The position numbers and the translations under genes were made by a program. 64,000 nucleotides of DNA, from the NCBI GenBank assembly GCA_020002185.1, contig CM034538.1, forward strand, positions 67,368,211 through 67,432,210. Direction: 5' to 3'. This DNA comes from Paraescarpia echinospica. Lineage: Eukaryota; Annelida; Polychaeta; Sabellida; Siboglinidae. Shown here in pieces: positions 16,201-27,840 of the stretch; the first letter of the stretch is position 1; every line of letters begins with the position of its first letter. The notes beneath the pieces are model-generated. The model saw only the letters and a program-made list of their open reading frames with translations. It was not told the origin of the DNA and did no database searches.

Positions 16201-19200
16201 CTTCTATTCACTTGTTACATATTGACACACATCTACACCGAGACCGCTTCTGTCCACTTGTTACACATGGAAACACATCTACACTGAGACCGCTTCTATC
16301 CACTTGATACACATGGACTAACATCTACACTGAGACCACTTATATCCACTTGTTACACATGGAAACACATCTACACTGAGACCGCTTCTATCCACTTATT
16401 ACACATGGACACACATCAACACTGTGACCGCTTCTATCCACTTGTTACTCATGGACACACATCTACACTGTGACCGCTTCTATCCACTTGTTACACATGG
16501 ACACACATCTACACTGAGACCGGTTCTATCCACCTGTTACACATGGACACTCATCTACACTGAAACCAGTTCTATCCACTTGTTACACATGGACACACAT
16601 CTACAGTGAAACCGCTTCTATTCACTTGTTACATATTGACACACATCTACACCGAGACCGCTTCTATTCATTTGTTACACATGGAAACACATCTACACTG
16701 AGACCGCTTCTATCCACTTGATACACATGGACACACATCTACACTGAGACCACTTCTATCCACTTGTTACACATGGACACACACCTACACTGAGACCGCT
16801 TCTATCCACTTGTTACACATGGACACACATCAACACTGTGACCGCTTCTATCCACTTGTTACTCATGGACACACATCTACACTGAGACCGGTTCTATCCA
16901 CCTGTTACCCATGGACACTCATCTACACTGAAACCAGTTATATCCACTTGTTACACATGGACACACATCTACACTGAAACCGCTTCTATTCACTTGTTAC
17001 ATATTGACACACATCTACACCGAGACCGCTTCTATCCACTTGTTACACATGGAAACACATCTACACTGAGACCGCTTCAATCCAGTTGTAACACATGGAC
17101 ACACATCTACACTGTGACCGCTTCTATCCACTGGTTACACATGGACACACATCTACACTGAGATCGCTTCTATCCACTTGTTACACATGGACACACATCT
17201 ACACTGAGACCGCTTCTATCCACTTGTTACACATGGACACACATCTACTCTGAGACCGCTTCTATCCACTTGTTACACATGGACACACATCTACACTGAG
17301 ACCGCTTCTATTCACTTGTTACACCTGGACACACATCTACACTGTGACCGCTTATATCCACTTGTTACACATGGACACACATCTACACTGTGACCTCTTA
17401 TATTCACTTGTTACACATGGACACACATCTACACTGAGACCGCTTCTATCCACTGGTTACACATAGACACACAACTACACTGAGACCGCTTCTATCCACT
17501 TGTTACACATGGACACACATCTACACTGAGACCGTTTCTATCCACTTGTTACACATGGACACACATCTACACTGAGACCGCTTCTATCCACTTGTTACAC
17601 CTGGACACACATCAACACTGTGACCGCTTATATCCACTTGTTACACATGGACACACATCTACACTGTGACCGCTTATATCCACTTGTTACTCATGGACAC
17701 ACATCTACACTGTGACCGCTTCTATCCACTTGTTACACATGGACACACATCTACACTGAGACCGGTTCTATCCACCTGTTACACATGGACACTCATCTAC
17801 ACTGAAACCAGTTCTATCCAGTTGTTACACATGGACACACATCTACAGTGAAACCGCTTCTATTCACTTGTTACATATTGACACACATCTACACCGAGAC
17901 CGCTTCTATCCACTTGTTACACATGGAAACACATCTACACTGAGACCGCTTCTATCCACTTGATACACATGGACTAACATCTACACTGAGACCACTTCTA
18001 TCCACTTGTTACACATGGACACACATCTACACTGAGACCGCTTCTATCCACTTGTTACACATGGACACACATCAACACTGTGACCGCTTCTATCCACTTG
18101 TTACTCATGGACACACATCTACACTGTGACCGCTTCTATCCACTTGTTACACATGGACACACATCTACACTGAGACCGGATCTATCCACCTGTTACACAT
18201 GGACACTCATCTACACTGAAACCAGTTCTATCAACTTGTTACACATGGACACACATCTACAGTGATTCCGCTTCTATTCACTTCTTACATATTGACACAC
18301 ATCTACACCGAGACCGCTTCTATCCATTTGTTACACATGGAAACACTTCTACACTGAGACCGCTTCTATCCACTTGATACACATGGACACACATCTACAC
18401 TGAGAGCGCTTCTATCCACTTGTTACACATGGACACACATCTACACTGTGACCTCTTATATCCACTTGTTACACATGGACACACATCTACACTGAGACCT
18501 CTTCTATCCACTTGTTACACATGGACACACGTATACACTGAGACCGTTTCTAACCACTTGTTACACATGGACACACATCTACACTGAGACCGCTTCTATC
18601 CACTTGTTACACATGGACACACATCTACACTGTGACCGCTTCTATCCACTGGTTACACATGGACACACACCAACAATGAGACCGCTTCTATCCACTTGTT
18701 ACACATGGACACACATATACACTGAGACCGCTTCTATCCACTTGTTACACATGGACACACATCTATACTGAGACCGTTTCTATCCACCTGTTACACATGG
18801 ACACTCATCTACACTGAAACAGGTTCTATCCACTTGTTACACCTGGACACACATCTACACTGAAACCGCTTCTATCCACTTGTTACATATTGACACACAT
18901 CTACACTGAGACCGCTTCTATCCACTTGTTACACATGGAAACACATCTACACTGAGACCGCTTCTATCCACCTGATACACATGGACACACTCCTACAATG
19001 AGACCGCTTCTATCCACTTGTTACACATGTACACACATATACACTGAGATCGCTTCTATCCACTTGTTACACATGGACACACATCTACACTGAGACCGCT
19101 TCTATCCACTTGTTACACATGGACACACATCTACACTGAGACCGCTTCTATCCACTTGTTACACATGGACACACATCTACACTGAGACCGCTTCTATTCA

Positions 19201-19895
19201 CTTGTTACACATGGACACACATCTACACTGTGACCTCTTATATCCACTTGTTACACATGGACACACATCTACACTGAGACCGCTTCTATCCACTGGTTAC
19301 ACATAGACACACAACTACACTGAGACCTCTTCTATCCACTTGTTACACATGGATACACATCTACACTGAGACCGCTTCTATCCACTTGTTACACATGGAC
19401 ACACATCTACACTGAGACCGCTTCTATCCACTTGTTATACATGGACACACATCTACACTGAGACCGCTTCTATCCACTTGTTACACATGGACACACATCT
19501 ACACTGAGACCGCTTCTATCCACTTATTACACATGGACACACATCTACACTGAGACCACTTCTATCCACTTGTTACACATGGACACACATCTACACTGAG
19601 ACCACTTCTATCCACTTGTTACACATGGACACACATCTACACTGTGACCGCTTCTATCCACTTGTTACACATGGACACACATCTACACTGTGACCGCTTC
19701 TATCCACTGGTTACACATGGACCCACATCTACACTGTGACCGCTTCTATCCACTTGTTACACATGGACACACATCTACACTGAGACCACGTCTATTCACT
19801 GGTTACACATGGACACACATCTACACTGAGATCACGTCTATTCACTGGTTACACATGGACACACATCTACACTGTGACCGCTTCTATCCACTTGT

Positions 19896-20257
19896 CAAAT
19901 ATCACTCAATGGTTATCTCCACCATACGTCACACACTAATTGTTATCCAGTTGTCACCACATACCTTGATCTACCCCTACATCCTAATCACCCCATACCC
20001 TGGTCTCCTCATATAATAATCACCCCGTACCCTGGTCTCCCCATATCATGATCACCCCCATATCCCAGTCACACTGGTCTACCATCATATCCTAGTCATC
20101 CCATGTCCTAGTCACCTGACACCTTAATCACCGCATGTCCTAGTCACCTGACACCTTAATCACCGCATACCTTAGTTAATCCGTATCTTAGTCACCCGTA
20201 CACTAGCAACCCCCATACCCTGGTTTACCTCGATTCCCTGGTCACCCCACCATACGC
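19896..20257. repeat. Degenerate CA/CC-rich short repeats at satellite edge
   Basis: From about 19,970 the sequence is a decayed tandem repeat built on AATCACC..CATACCCTGGTCTCC-like phrases (TAATCACCCCATACCCTGG, CCTAGTCACC, CTTAATCACCGCAT). Inside it, 20,102-20,133 and 20,134-20,165 are a 32-bp tandem duplication. It separates the 46-bp satellite from the long CA tract. The reading frame 19,690-20,016 merely runs out of the satellite into this sequence. Confidence 0.7.
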
Positions 20258-20318
20258 ACGCACGCGCGCACGCTCGCACGCACACACACACACAACACAC
20301 ACAAACACACATACAAAT

Positions 20319-20402
<84 letters not shown>

Positions 20403-20428
20403 ACACACACACACACACACAACACACA

Positions 20429-20527
<99 letters not shown>

Positions 20528-20580
20528 AACAAACAAACAACACCCACACACACACACAAGCAAACACGCACAAATAGCAC
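20258..20580. repeat. (CA)n microsatellite
   Basis: A long CA dinucleotide tract with CGCA-rich start, short AACAC interruptions near 20,420-20,440, and an AAACAAAC-rich end. Three overlapping minus-strand frames through it (VCVCVC-type) are repeat artefacts. Confidence 0.97.
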
Positions 20581-21036
20581 ACCCTTCTGATTTAACAAGT
20601 TTAGTTAAGACAGAAAGAGCTGTCGGAGTTTTACATTTTCACACAAGCAGTGGAAGAGATTGACTGCAGTAATATGCGATCATTGTGTCCACGAGAAAAG
20701 GTCATTGATTTTTTTGCAGCACTATGTGGTCACATGAACGAACGAACGAATGAACAAACGAATGAACGAATGAAAGAACTAATGACGCTAAGCAAAATGC
20801 CATCTCACATTAATATTAACAGTAAATGAACCCGAAAGCGCTTGTAGATGTAATTCGTTCTACAATCGTACGCATGTGAACATCAGATGGTGATGGTAGC
20901 ATGTGACGTGTCTCAATGTACAAGTAATATCACTAGCAACACTGCAGAAGAAAACGCAAAACGTTGCGTCTTCCAAGGGGAATTGGTGATTAACTGATAG
21001 ATGATAGCTACCCGGTAGGTGGAACAAGGTGACTAT
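20581..21036. other. Non-repetitive spacer with GAAC-type tetranucleotide patch
   Basis: No supported gene. 20,737-20,781 is a short GAAC/GAAT tetranucleotide run. The rest is AT-biased sequence without a convincing open frame. Confidence 0.6.
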
Positions 21037-21213
21037 GGCGTGTGTGTGTGTATGTGTGAGCGTGTGTGCGTGTGTGCGTGAGTGCGTGCGTGCGTTTATG
21101 TATACGTGTGTGTGTGTGCGTGCGTGCGTGCGTGTGTGTGTGCGTGCGTGCGTGTGTGTGTGCGTTTGTGTTCGTTTGTAGGAGTTTGTTTGCGTTTGTG
21201 TGCGTGTGCATAT
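21037..21213. repeat. (GT)n/(GTGC)n microsatellite
   Basis: Alternating TGTG and CGTG units with interruptions (TTTATGTATACG, GTTCGTTTG). The 67-residue minus frame THTHTHART over it is an artefact. Confidence 0.95.
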
Positions 21214-22204
21214 TATAGATAATTAAGATGCAAGCAATACAATGTAGAAAGGTTGGGTTGCTGATATAACTACACTTTAGTTATGGCCACGCAAGCACTC
21301 ACAAATATAACCACATTGAGAAATTACAAGGCAATCTCGATCAAAACGAAGTTACCTGGCGTAAAACAAGCGGTGTTTTCCACAAAGGCTGCCAGTGAAA
21401 TTGGGACATAATAAACAATTCAAAAACAATACAGGCATTTTAAATCAAACATTATCCCAAGGCAACATATTGAGAATGGCATTACTTATATAACTCCCTA
21501 TGCAAAATAATATTATCACAAACAGAATCCAAACAAAAAGACTTGGTGACTTTCGGAAAGTGACAACGTCTTGTATGGACACCCTGCAGCATATCATATA
21601 AATTGCTCTCGACAGAGAAAATGAAAACGGTCCTTGGATACCCAATAGAGAGTGAAAAGATAGCCCCAAACAGTGGATCCGACTTGTGATCTTGGACTTG
21701 ACGACCTCCAAAGTCAAAGGACCGTCAGTTTGGAAGAGTTTCAGTGAAGGTAGTTTAACTATGAACTCGCTTGAAGAAGACGAATACAATAATATAACCA
21801 GATTGATTACGTTATATACCGGTGGGAGATTTAGTTCAAACCTTCGAATTTATCCGTACGTACCTACGAAGGTTGGCTTGGCGTTAATGTTCTGAAAAGG
21901 CTGACTAGTTGAGTGAGATCATAACATTGTAACCACAAAATATACAGACTAGTCAGTTAATAGAACGTTGCCGTGTGCTGGAAACAACTAGAACTACAAC
22001 TACCTTAATTAACGATCACCAAATGTTATTCAATATATACAAGCATACGTAAGCTTGTCAGAGAATGCGGAAATTCCCGGAGCACCGAAACAGCTCTTTG
22101 TGGAATGTGACGCCCGGTCTGAAGCCGCTGCATCGGTTCAGCCGCGAGGGTTCTCGCTATAAGCTAACCCGCCCGGGCCGTGGATGCCGATGTCAGCGTT
22201 AATT
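21214..22204. other. Spacer without a recognised gene
   Basis: About 1 kb of low-copy-looking DNA. A 114-codon minus frame (21,445-21,789) begins with a serine run and has a hydrophobic stretch near its C-terminus (VWILFVIILFCIG). I recognise no family, there is no obvious promoter, and a frame of this length can arise by chance. The sequence at 22,070-22,200 is noticeably GC-richer than its surroundings but I cannot assign it. Confidence 0.5.
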
Positions 22205-22324
22205 GCCTGATGAACGTATGTGTGTGTGCATGTGCGTGTGCGTGTGCATCTGCGTTTCTGCGTGTCTGCGTGTCTGCGTGTCTGTGCGTGCGTGCGTGTG
22301 TGCGTGCGTGCGTGCGTACGTACG

Positions 22325-22355
<31 letters not shown>

Positions 22356-22384
22356 ATGCGTGTGTGCGTGCGTGCGTGTGCAAC
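22205..22384. repeat. (GTGC)n/(TGTG)n/(TCTGCG)n compound microsatellite
   Basis: Starts with GTGTGTGCATGTGCGTG, passes through TCTGCGTG repeats and ends in long GTGC runs. All forward frames stay open ([12 protein letters not shown]), which is a consequence of the 4-bp unit. Confidence 0.95.
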
Positions 22385-22475
22385 GTTACAACCAGGTCCG
22401 GAATTAAGAGAGATAGAAGGGAGAATGGGAATTAAGGAAATAGTGGGAATAACGAAGACAGCGGTTTCTCAAAAG

Positions 22476-22647
22476 TCGTGTGACACTGGTGTGGTGATCC
22501 TAGTGAACCTGTCGGATCGTCAACAGTTGTACTTTATCTTAACCACGAGAATAAGAATCGTGTGACACTGGTGTGGTGATCCTAGCGAACGTGTCGTATC
22601 GTCAACAGTTGTACTTTATCTTAACCATGAGAATAAGATTCGTGTGA
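22476..22647. repeat. 82-bp tandem dimer
   Basis: Two copies of an 82-bp unit (22,476-22,557 and 22,558-22,639) beginning TCGTGTGACACTGG and containing GTCAACAGTTGTAC, with about six substitutions between them. They are followed by the first eight bases of a third copy (22,640-22,647). The unit is unrelated in sequence to the 82-bp array at 32.7 kb. Confidence 0.9.
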
Positions 22648-22673
22648 ACATTCAACAACCATCTCTCGTTCAA

Positions 22674-22780
22674 CGTCGTTCGTTCGTTCGTTCGTTCGTT
22701 CGTTCGTTCGTTCGTTCGTTCGTTCGTTCGTTCGTTCGTTCGTTCGTTCGTTCGTTCGTTCGTTCGTTCGTTCGTTCGAT
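22674..22780. repeat. (TTCG)n tetranucleotide microsatellite
   Basis: An almost pure TTCG run, about 26 copies. It gives an FVRS peptide repeat in a 72-codon forward frame (22,644-22,862), which I regard as an artefact. Confidence 0.97.
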
Positions 22781-22908
22781 CATTGTTGCGTCAGTTAGTT
22801 TGTTATTTCGTTCGTTGTTGCGTCAGTTAACTTGTTATTTCGTTCATTGTTGCGTTAGTTAGTTTGTTATTTCGTTCGTTGTTGCGTCAGTTAACTTGTT
22901 ATTTCGTT
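22781..22908. repeat. 32-bp minisatellite with alternating A/B units
   Basis: Four 32-bp units at 22,781, 22,813, 22,845 and 22,877. Units 1 and 3 start CATTG and contain AGTTAGTTTG; units 2 and 4 start CGTTG and contain AGTTAACTTG. The true repeat is therefore a 64-bp dimer. It sits directly after the (TTCG)n tract and ends each unit in TTTCGTT, so it may have grown from the edge of that tract. Confidence 0.88.
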
Positions 22909-23680
22909 CGTTGTTTCTTTTGTTTTTATTTTGTTTGTTGTTTAGTTTTACTATAAACTGCATAATTCTAAGTTGGAAAGAACATTGATCGACTGATATA
23001 TTGTTATCTCATTCGTTATCTCGTACGTTGTTTATTTCATACATATAATAGTCGCATCTTACGAAGTCAGTCTCTTTAACTGCTTGAATGAAAACTATAC
23101 CATTTTAATTCGGACAACTTGTCTGTCTTCGTTAAACAGGTATTTTAAGTCCGAGTAGTTTGCGGTTTGAAAGAAAGTCAAATTCTATTTAATGCACTCA
23201 TATTTGTTTTTTTTGCCTCACGTCTGAACCGCGAGTGTTTTGAGAGAAAAAATCGCGGTCGATTCAATGAGGTGTCGGTTGTCGTGATGTGGTCTCGCGG
23301 GCTTCCTCGACCTATTAGAGTGCGATTAGTCATGACATTGCGACATCGCGTTCTCGCTTCAGTTTGATACTAACGCAGAAGAAATAGCTAGCATTCCGTG
23401 TGGCCGAACACAAAGCATTTGGTGTGACGGAATGCTGTGCTTTACTTGTATGCATGTGAGCTGTTTGGAATTTACTCCGTTTAGTGTTATGACACTAGTA
23501 CATTGTTTAACCATGCATTCCCTGCTCAGCTTCTTCGCGTATGCTGATCCATAATGTTGACAACTTTACAATATAACATTAACTTGAGACTGTGTAACCC
23601 TTTCTTGTCTCAGACCCGCCAGTTTTGGCGTGATTTAATTTGTTGCTGGTACATAATTTTAGTGGGACGGTTTAAACGGA
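22909..23680. other. Spacer without a recognised gene
   Basis: No supported feature. A 66-codon frame at 23,167-23,367 has no recognisable motif and is probably chance. Confidence 0.5.
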
Positions 23681-23714
23681 GTGCGCGCGTGTGTGTACGT
23701 GCATGTATTGTACA

Positions 23715-24024
23715 TGTTGGGGAACGGCGTGCAAAACGCGCCCTCTGCCCAAAACGGGCCCCAGCTGCTTGGCGTTATTGTATTATATACAACAAAATGT
23801 GTGGTGGTATTGCTAAGCAATTCACAAATGGGCACTAGTGAACATTGGTCGGAAGCGCGATATGCACATTCAAGGAGATGAGCTCAAAAAGATTGTTTTT
23901 CACACTTTTCTCCAAAAATATTAGCACTATTCTCCAAATATCACATTTCCGTTTGTGCGAACTGAAACTGTGGTATACATAAGCCAAAGGAGTGTGTGTG
24001 TGTGTGTTTGTGTGCGTGTGTGTG

Positions 24025-24100
<76 letters not shown>

Positions 24101-24600
24101 TGTGCGCATTGTGCAGAGCTTGCATCCATATTTGATGATCAACCAGACGCCGTGAAGTGCGCCCAAAACGGGCCCCTGAGTGGCCCGCTCTGCTAACAGG
24201 GGTCCGCTATCGTCGATATGCTGTTGGTACAATACACACACACACCTGCATTTGTAATGTATTATGATATTATCTTATTTTACATATGTAGGGTGTTATA
24301 AATTACCCAGTTATACAATAATAATAATAATAATAAAGGTATTAAGCAAAACAATAACATTACTAATATATTTTATATAGCTTCAATACGAGCTGTATCG
24401 ATACATATTATATTATTATATTATTAATTAATGCACTATACAAGTATATTGTCAAATTGCATTTATCACTAAACCACAATAAAAATAATTCATAGCGACT
24501 GTCTCACCTATTATATACTGAAAGAAGTGTAAACTTTATGACAAATATCGCTTAAGGGGCCCGTTTTGTACGTACTTTCCCTACGTGTACAAATCGCGCA
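23715..24600. repeat. Dispersed AAAACGGGCCC-containing motif, three copies
   Basis: The phrase CCAAAACGGGCCCC is found near 23,749 and 24,161 on the plus strand. A related CAAAACGGGCCCC lies near 24,556 on the minus strand. Extended context is shared between copies 1 and 3: TGTACATGTTGGGGAACG (about 23,708) resembles the reverse complement of 24,571-24,595. This looks like fragments of one dispersed repeat rather than a tandem array. I cannot name the family. Confidence 0.45.
23989..24110. repeat. (GT)n followed by (GTGC)n microsatellite
   Basis: A TG run (23,989-24,036) passes into roughly 17 GTGC units ending at GTGCGCATTG. Open frames on both strands ([16 protein letters not shown]) are artefacts. 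Confidence 0.95.
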
Positions 24601-24675
24601 TTGACGTAAAATACGGAGACTTCGGAACCGCTGAAACGGCTGATTTGTAAAAGTGACGTAACATTAACACGGGCG
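24111..24675. other. AT-rich spacer
   Basis: Contains an (AAT)n run at about 24,319-24,340 and TATTATATTATTA-rich sequence near 24,410-24,435. No supported gene. Confidence 0.55.
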
Positions 24676-24727
24676 GATCTAGAGGGTGGATCCAGAAGGT
24701 GGATCCAGGAGGTGGATCCAGGGGTGA
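24676..24727. repeat. 13-bp minisatellite with BamHI-type GGATCC sites
   Basis: Four 13-bp units GATCCAGGAGGTG and variants at 24,676, 24,689, 24,702 and 24,715. Three junctions create GGATCC. Confidence 0.85.
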
Positions 24728-24856
24728 CCATCGGATGGTTTGGCAACCGCGTTTAGTTCGGCGGCAGTTGTTTCCTCAAGAACAGCCTTTTCCCTATCAT
24801 TCTAATAATAATAAATAATAATAACAATAAATTGTTTCTTTGCAATCGTGAGATTG

Positions 24857-26605
24857 AATACGATACAAGTCACAATACAACAATACAACAAATATGATAC
24901 AAGTCGCAATACAGCAATACAACAAATACAACAAATATGATACAAGTCACAATACAACAATACAACAATACAACAAATATGATACAAGTCGCAATACAGC
25001 AATACAACAAATACAACAAATATGATACAAGTCACAATACAACAATACAACAAATACAACAAATATGATACAAGTCGCAATACAACAATACAACAAATAT
25101 GATACAAGTCACAATACAACAATACAAAAAATACAAAAAATATGATACAAGTCACAATACAATAATACAACAATACAACAAATATGATACGAGTCGCAAT
25201 ACAACAATACAACAAATAAAAAAATACGATACAAGTCGCAATACAACAATACAACAATACAACAAATATGATACAAGTCACAATACAACAATACAACAAT
25301 ACAATAAATATGATACAAGTCGCAATACAACAATACAACAAATACAACAAATATGATACAAGTCGCAATACAACAATACAACAAATACAGCAAATATGAT
25401 ACAAGTCATAATACAACAATACAACAATACAACAAATATGATACAAGTCACAATACAACAATACAACAAATATGATACAAGTCACAATACAACAATACAA
25501 CAAATATGATACAAGTCACAATTCAACAATACAACAAATACAACAAATATGATACAAGTCGCAATACAACAATACAACAAATACAACAAATATGATACAA
25601 GTCACAAAACAACAATACAACAAATATGATACGAGTCGCAATACAACAATACAACAAATACAACAAATATGATACAAGTCACAATACAACAATACAACAA
25701 ATATGATACGAGTCGCAATACAACAATACAATAATACAACAAATACAAAAAATACGACACAAGTCGCAATACAACAATACAACAATACAACAAATATGAT
25801 ACAAGTCACAATACAACAATACAACAAATACAACAAATACAACAAATATGATACAAGTAACAATACAACAATACAACAAATACAACAAATATGATACAAG
25901 TCACAATACAACAATACAACAATACAACAAATACAACAAATACAACAAATATGATACAAGTCACAATACAACAAATACAACAAATATGATACAAGTAACA
26001 ATACAACAATACAACAAATACAACAAATATGATACAAGTCGCAATACAACAATACAACAAATACAACAAATATGATACAAGTCACAATACAACAATACAA
26101 CAATACAACAAATACAACAAATATGATACAAGTCACAATACAACAATACAACAAATACAACAAATATGATACATGTCACAATACAACAATACAACAATAC
26201 AACAAATATGATACGAGTCGCAATACAACAATACAACAATACAACAATACAACATATGCAACAAATATGATACAAGTCACAATACAACAATACAACAATA
26301 CAAAAAATACGATACAAGTCGCAATACAACAATACAACAATACAACAAATATGATACAAATCGCAATACAACAATACAACAAATGCAACAAATATGATAC
26401 AAATCACAATACAACAATACAACAATTACAACAAATATGATACAAGTCACAATACAACAATACAACAATACAACAATACAACAATACAACAATACAACAA
26501 ATATGATGCGAGTCGCAATACAGCAATACAACAATACAACAAATACAACACATATGATACAAGTCGCAGTACAACAATACAACAATACAACAAATATGAT
26601 ACAAT
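24857..26605. repeat. Nested 34/42/43-bp satellite (ATATGATACAAGTC family)
   Basis: Each unit has a constant head, AATATGATACAAGTC followed by ACAATAC or GCAATAC, then a variable number of short AACAATAC (8 bp) or AAATACAAC (9 bp) sub-units. Successive heads are spaced 34, 43, 42, 43, 43, 34, 43, 42 bp and so on, i.e. a 34-bp core plus 8 or 9 bp, and longer toward the right end. Near 26,460 the sub-unit expands to at least six consecutive AACAATAC copies. The minus strand is free of stops for long stretches (24,802-25,503; 25,516-26,163; 25,961-26,425), giving CCIVVLLYCDLYHI-type peptides. The low-complexity sequence and multiple open frames argue against coding. Confidence 0.95.
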
Positions 26606-27130
26606 AAAACGTTAATTTGGTCAAACTAGTACAGTGTACATTTTGTTAGAAAATATGTTAAACAGGCACCAGTTAATGAAGCAGTTCTTGGTTCCGGTTT
26701 GTTTTACTTTCGGTCAGGAGTAAAGCGTTCTTCCTTGCCTTCTCTTGTCCTCCGAGTTTAGTTCCACTGGTCAGCAGCTGATATCAGACCTGAGACACTC
26801 GCGTTCAGTTGCTAAACCAACCCGTAGAAATAGTTTAGACGGATATACTGTGTGAGAAAACAGACACTGTTGAGAATCGACGTCGTTCTGGACACATATT
26901 TTACGACACAAAACAATAACATCATGCAGATCTCGAAGATTAAACAGATCAAAATAAGTCCCATAGTAGGGGAGTAACTATTCTTCTAAGACAAAATCAT
27001 CAAGAGAAATCAAGTGGTAAAGGTGTTTAATATTAAATCAGTGCTGAAAAGGCCAGAGACATATCAAACAAGGAAACGTTGGGCTATTAATAGACGGTTT
27101 ATGTCCTAAAATAAGAAAAGCAGAACATCC
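26606..27130. other. Spacer without a recognised gene
   Basis: Single-copy-looking DNA between two arrays. No open frame or RNA motif that I can support. Confidence 0.5.
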
Positions 27131-27800
27131 AATCCTGAGCCTAAAGGATTGTTTGGTGATCCTGAAGGGGGTAGTGGAAATTAATGTTTTTTAGAGCCTG
27201 AAGGTGGGATTTTTGACGATCCTCATGGGATGCAATCGGAGGTTTTTGAAGACCGTGAAGGTGGGTTTTTCTGGAGAGTCTCAAGGGGGGGGGGGTCAAA
27301 TGGTGTGTCTTGAAGAGTCTTAATGGAGATCATATGAAGTTTCTTGAAGAGTCTTAATGGGGATCATATGAAGTTTCTTTGGGAGTCTCAATGGGGATCA
27401 TATGAAGTTTCTTTGGAAGTTTCAATGGGGATCAAATGGAGTTTCTTTGGGAGTCTCAATGGGGATCAAATGGAGTTTCTTTGGGAGTCTCAATGGGGAT
27501 CAAATGGAGTTTCTTTGGGAGTCTCAATGGGGATCAAATGGAGTTTCTTTGGGAGTCTCAATGGGGATCAAATGGAGTTTCTTTGGGAGTCTCAATGGGG
27601 ATCAAATGGAGTTTCTTTGGGAGTCTCAATGGGGATCAAATGGAGTTTCTTTGGGAGTCTCAATGGGCTCAAATGGAGTTTCTTGGAGAGTCTCAAGGTG
27701 GTGCAATTGGAGGTGTTTCTGTAGAGATATAAGGCGAGTGCAATTGGAGATTATTTGGACACTCTCAAGGGGTGTAGTTCAAGGTGTTTGGTTATCTTTA
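27131..27800. repeat. 34-bp minisatellite with divergent edges
   Basis: The core (about 27,320-27,690) consists of a 34-bp unit containing GAGTCTCAATGGGGATC and AAATGGAGTTTCTTTGG. Central copies are nearly identical. Outer copies diverge: CATATGAAG variants on the left, then poorly matched units with GATCCTGAAGG or CTCAAGGGG back to about 27,140 and forward to about 27,775. Three forward frames (27,344-27,724; 27,402-27,845; 27,436-27,732) read a 34-residue peptide period (SLNGDQMEFLWESQWGS-type), because 34 is not a multiple of three and every phase is visited. No codon-level evidence separates one frame as real. Confidence 0.93.
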
Positions 27801-27806
27801 AAAAAG

Positions 27807-27840
27807 TTGAACGCCACCGCGGAAAAAATATTCACCAATA
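27807..27840. repeat. Direct repeat flanking the 22-bp array, left copy
   Basis: Contains GCGGAAAAAATATTCACCA. The right copy is at 28,303-28,338. The two differ at a handful of positions and enclose the 22-bp minisatellite exactly. Confidence 0.85.

Larger units (their letters stand above)
1..19895 (+). repeat. 46-bp satellite array, left block
   Basis: This is a continuous head-to-tail array of a 46-bp monomer, about 430 copies. A typical copy begins CACATCTACACTGAGACC and continues through CTATCCACTTGTTACAC. Recurrent diagnostic variants are TGTGACC or TTAGACC in place of TGAGACC, CTTATATCC for CTTCTATCC, CACTGGTTAC or CACTTGATAC for CACTTGTTAC, CATCAACACTG, GGAAACAC, and a 1-bp-deleted CACTTTTACAC. 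Variants recur in the same order over kilobases, so the array has higher-order structure. The last recognisable monomer breaks off at CTTGT near 19,895. Because 46 mod 3 is 1, a reading frame passes through all three phases of the unit, giving a 46-residue peptide period; these frames are not genes. The block continues beyond the left edge. A centromeric, pericentromeric or heterochromatic role is possible but only an inference. Confidence 0.98.

Noticed and set aside
703..19700. Dozens of 60-110-codon plus-strand frames (THLHCDRFYPLVTHGH-type) in the left block
   Set aside because: They are translations of a 46-bp satellite. The peptide period of 46 residues follows from the unit length, and frames end wherever monomer class order changes. 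No start context or non-repeat domain exists.
1..19895. CRISPR-like array
   Set aside because: The repeats are contiguous with no unique spacers, and the setting is eukaryotic.
20172..20598. VCVCVC protein frames
   Set aside because: Translation of (CA)n.
21445..21789. 114-codon minus frame as a membrane protein gene
   Set aside because: One hydrophobic stretch and low-complexity start but no family, no regulatory context; compatible with chance.
24802..26624. Minus-strand 233- and 215-codon Cys/Tyr/Ile-rich proteins, possibly membrane proteins
   Set aside because: They are translations of a nested AT-rich satellite, with several frames open at once on both strands and no non-repeat domain.
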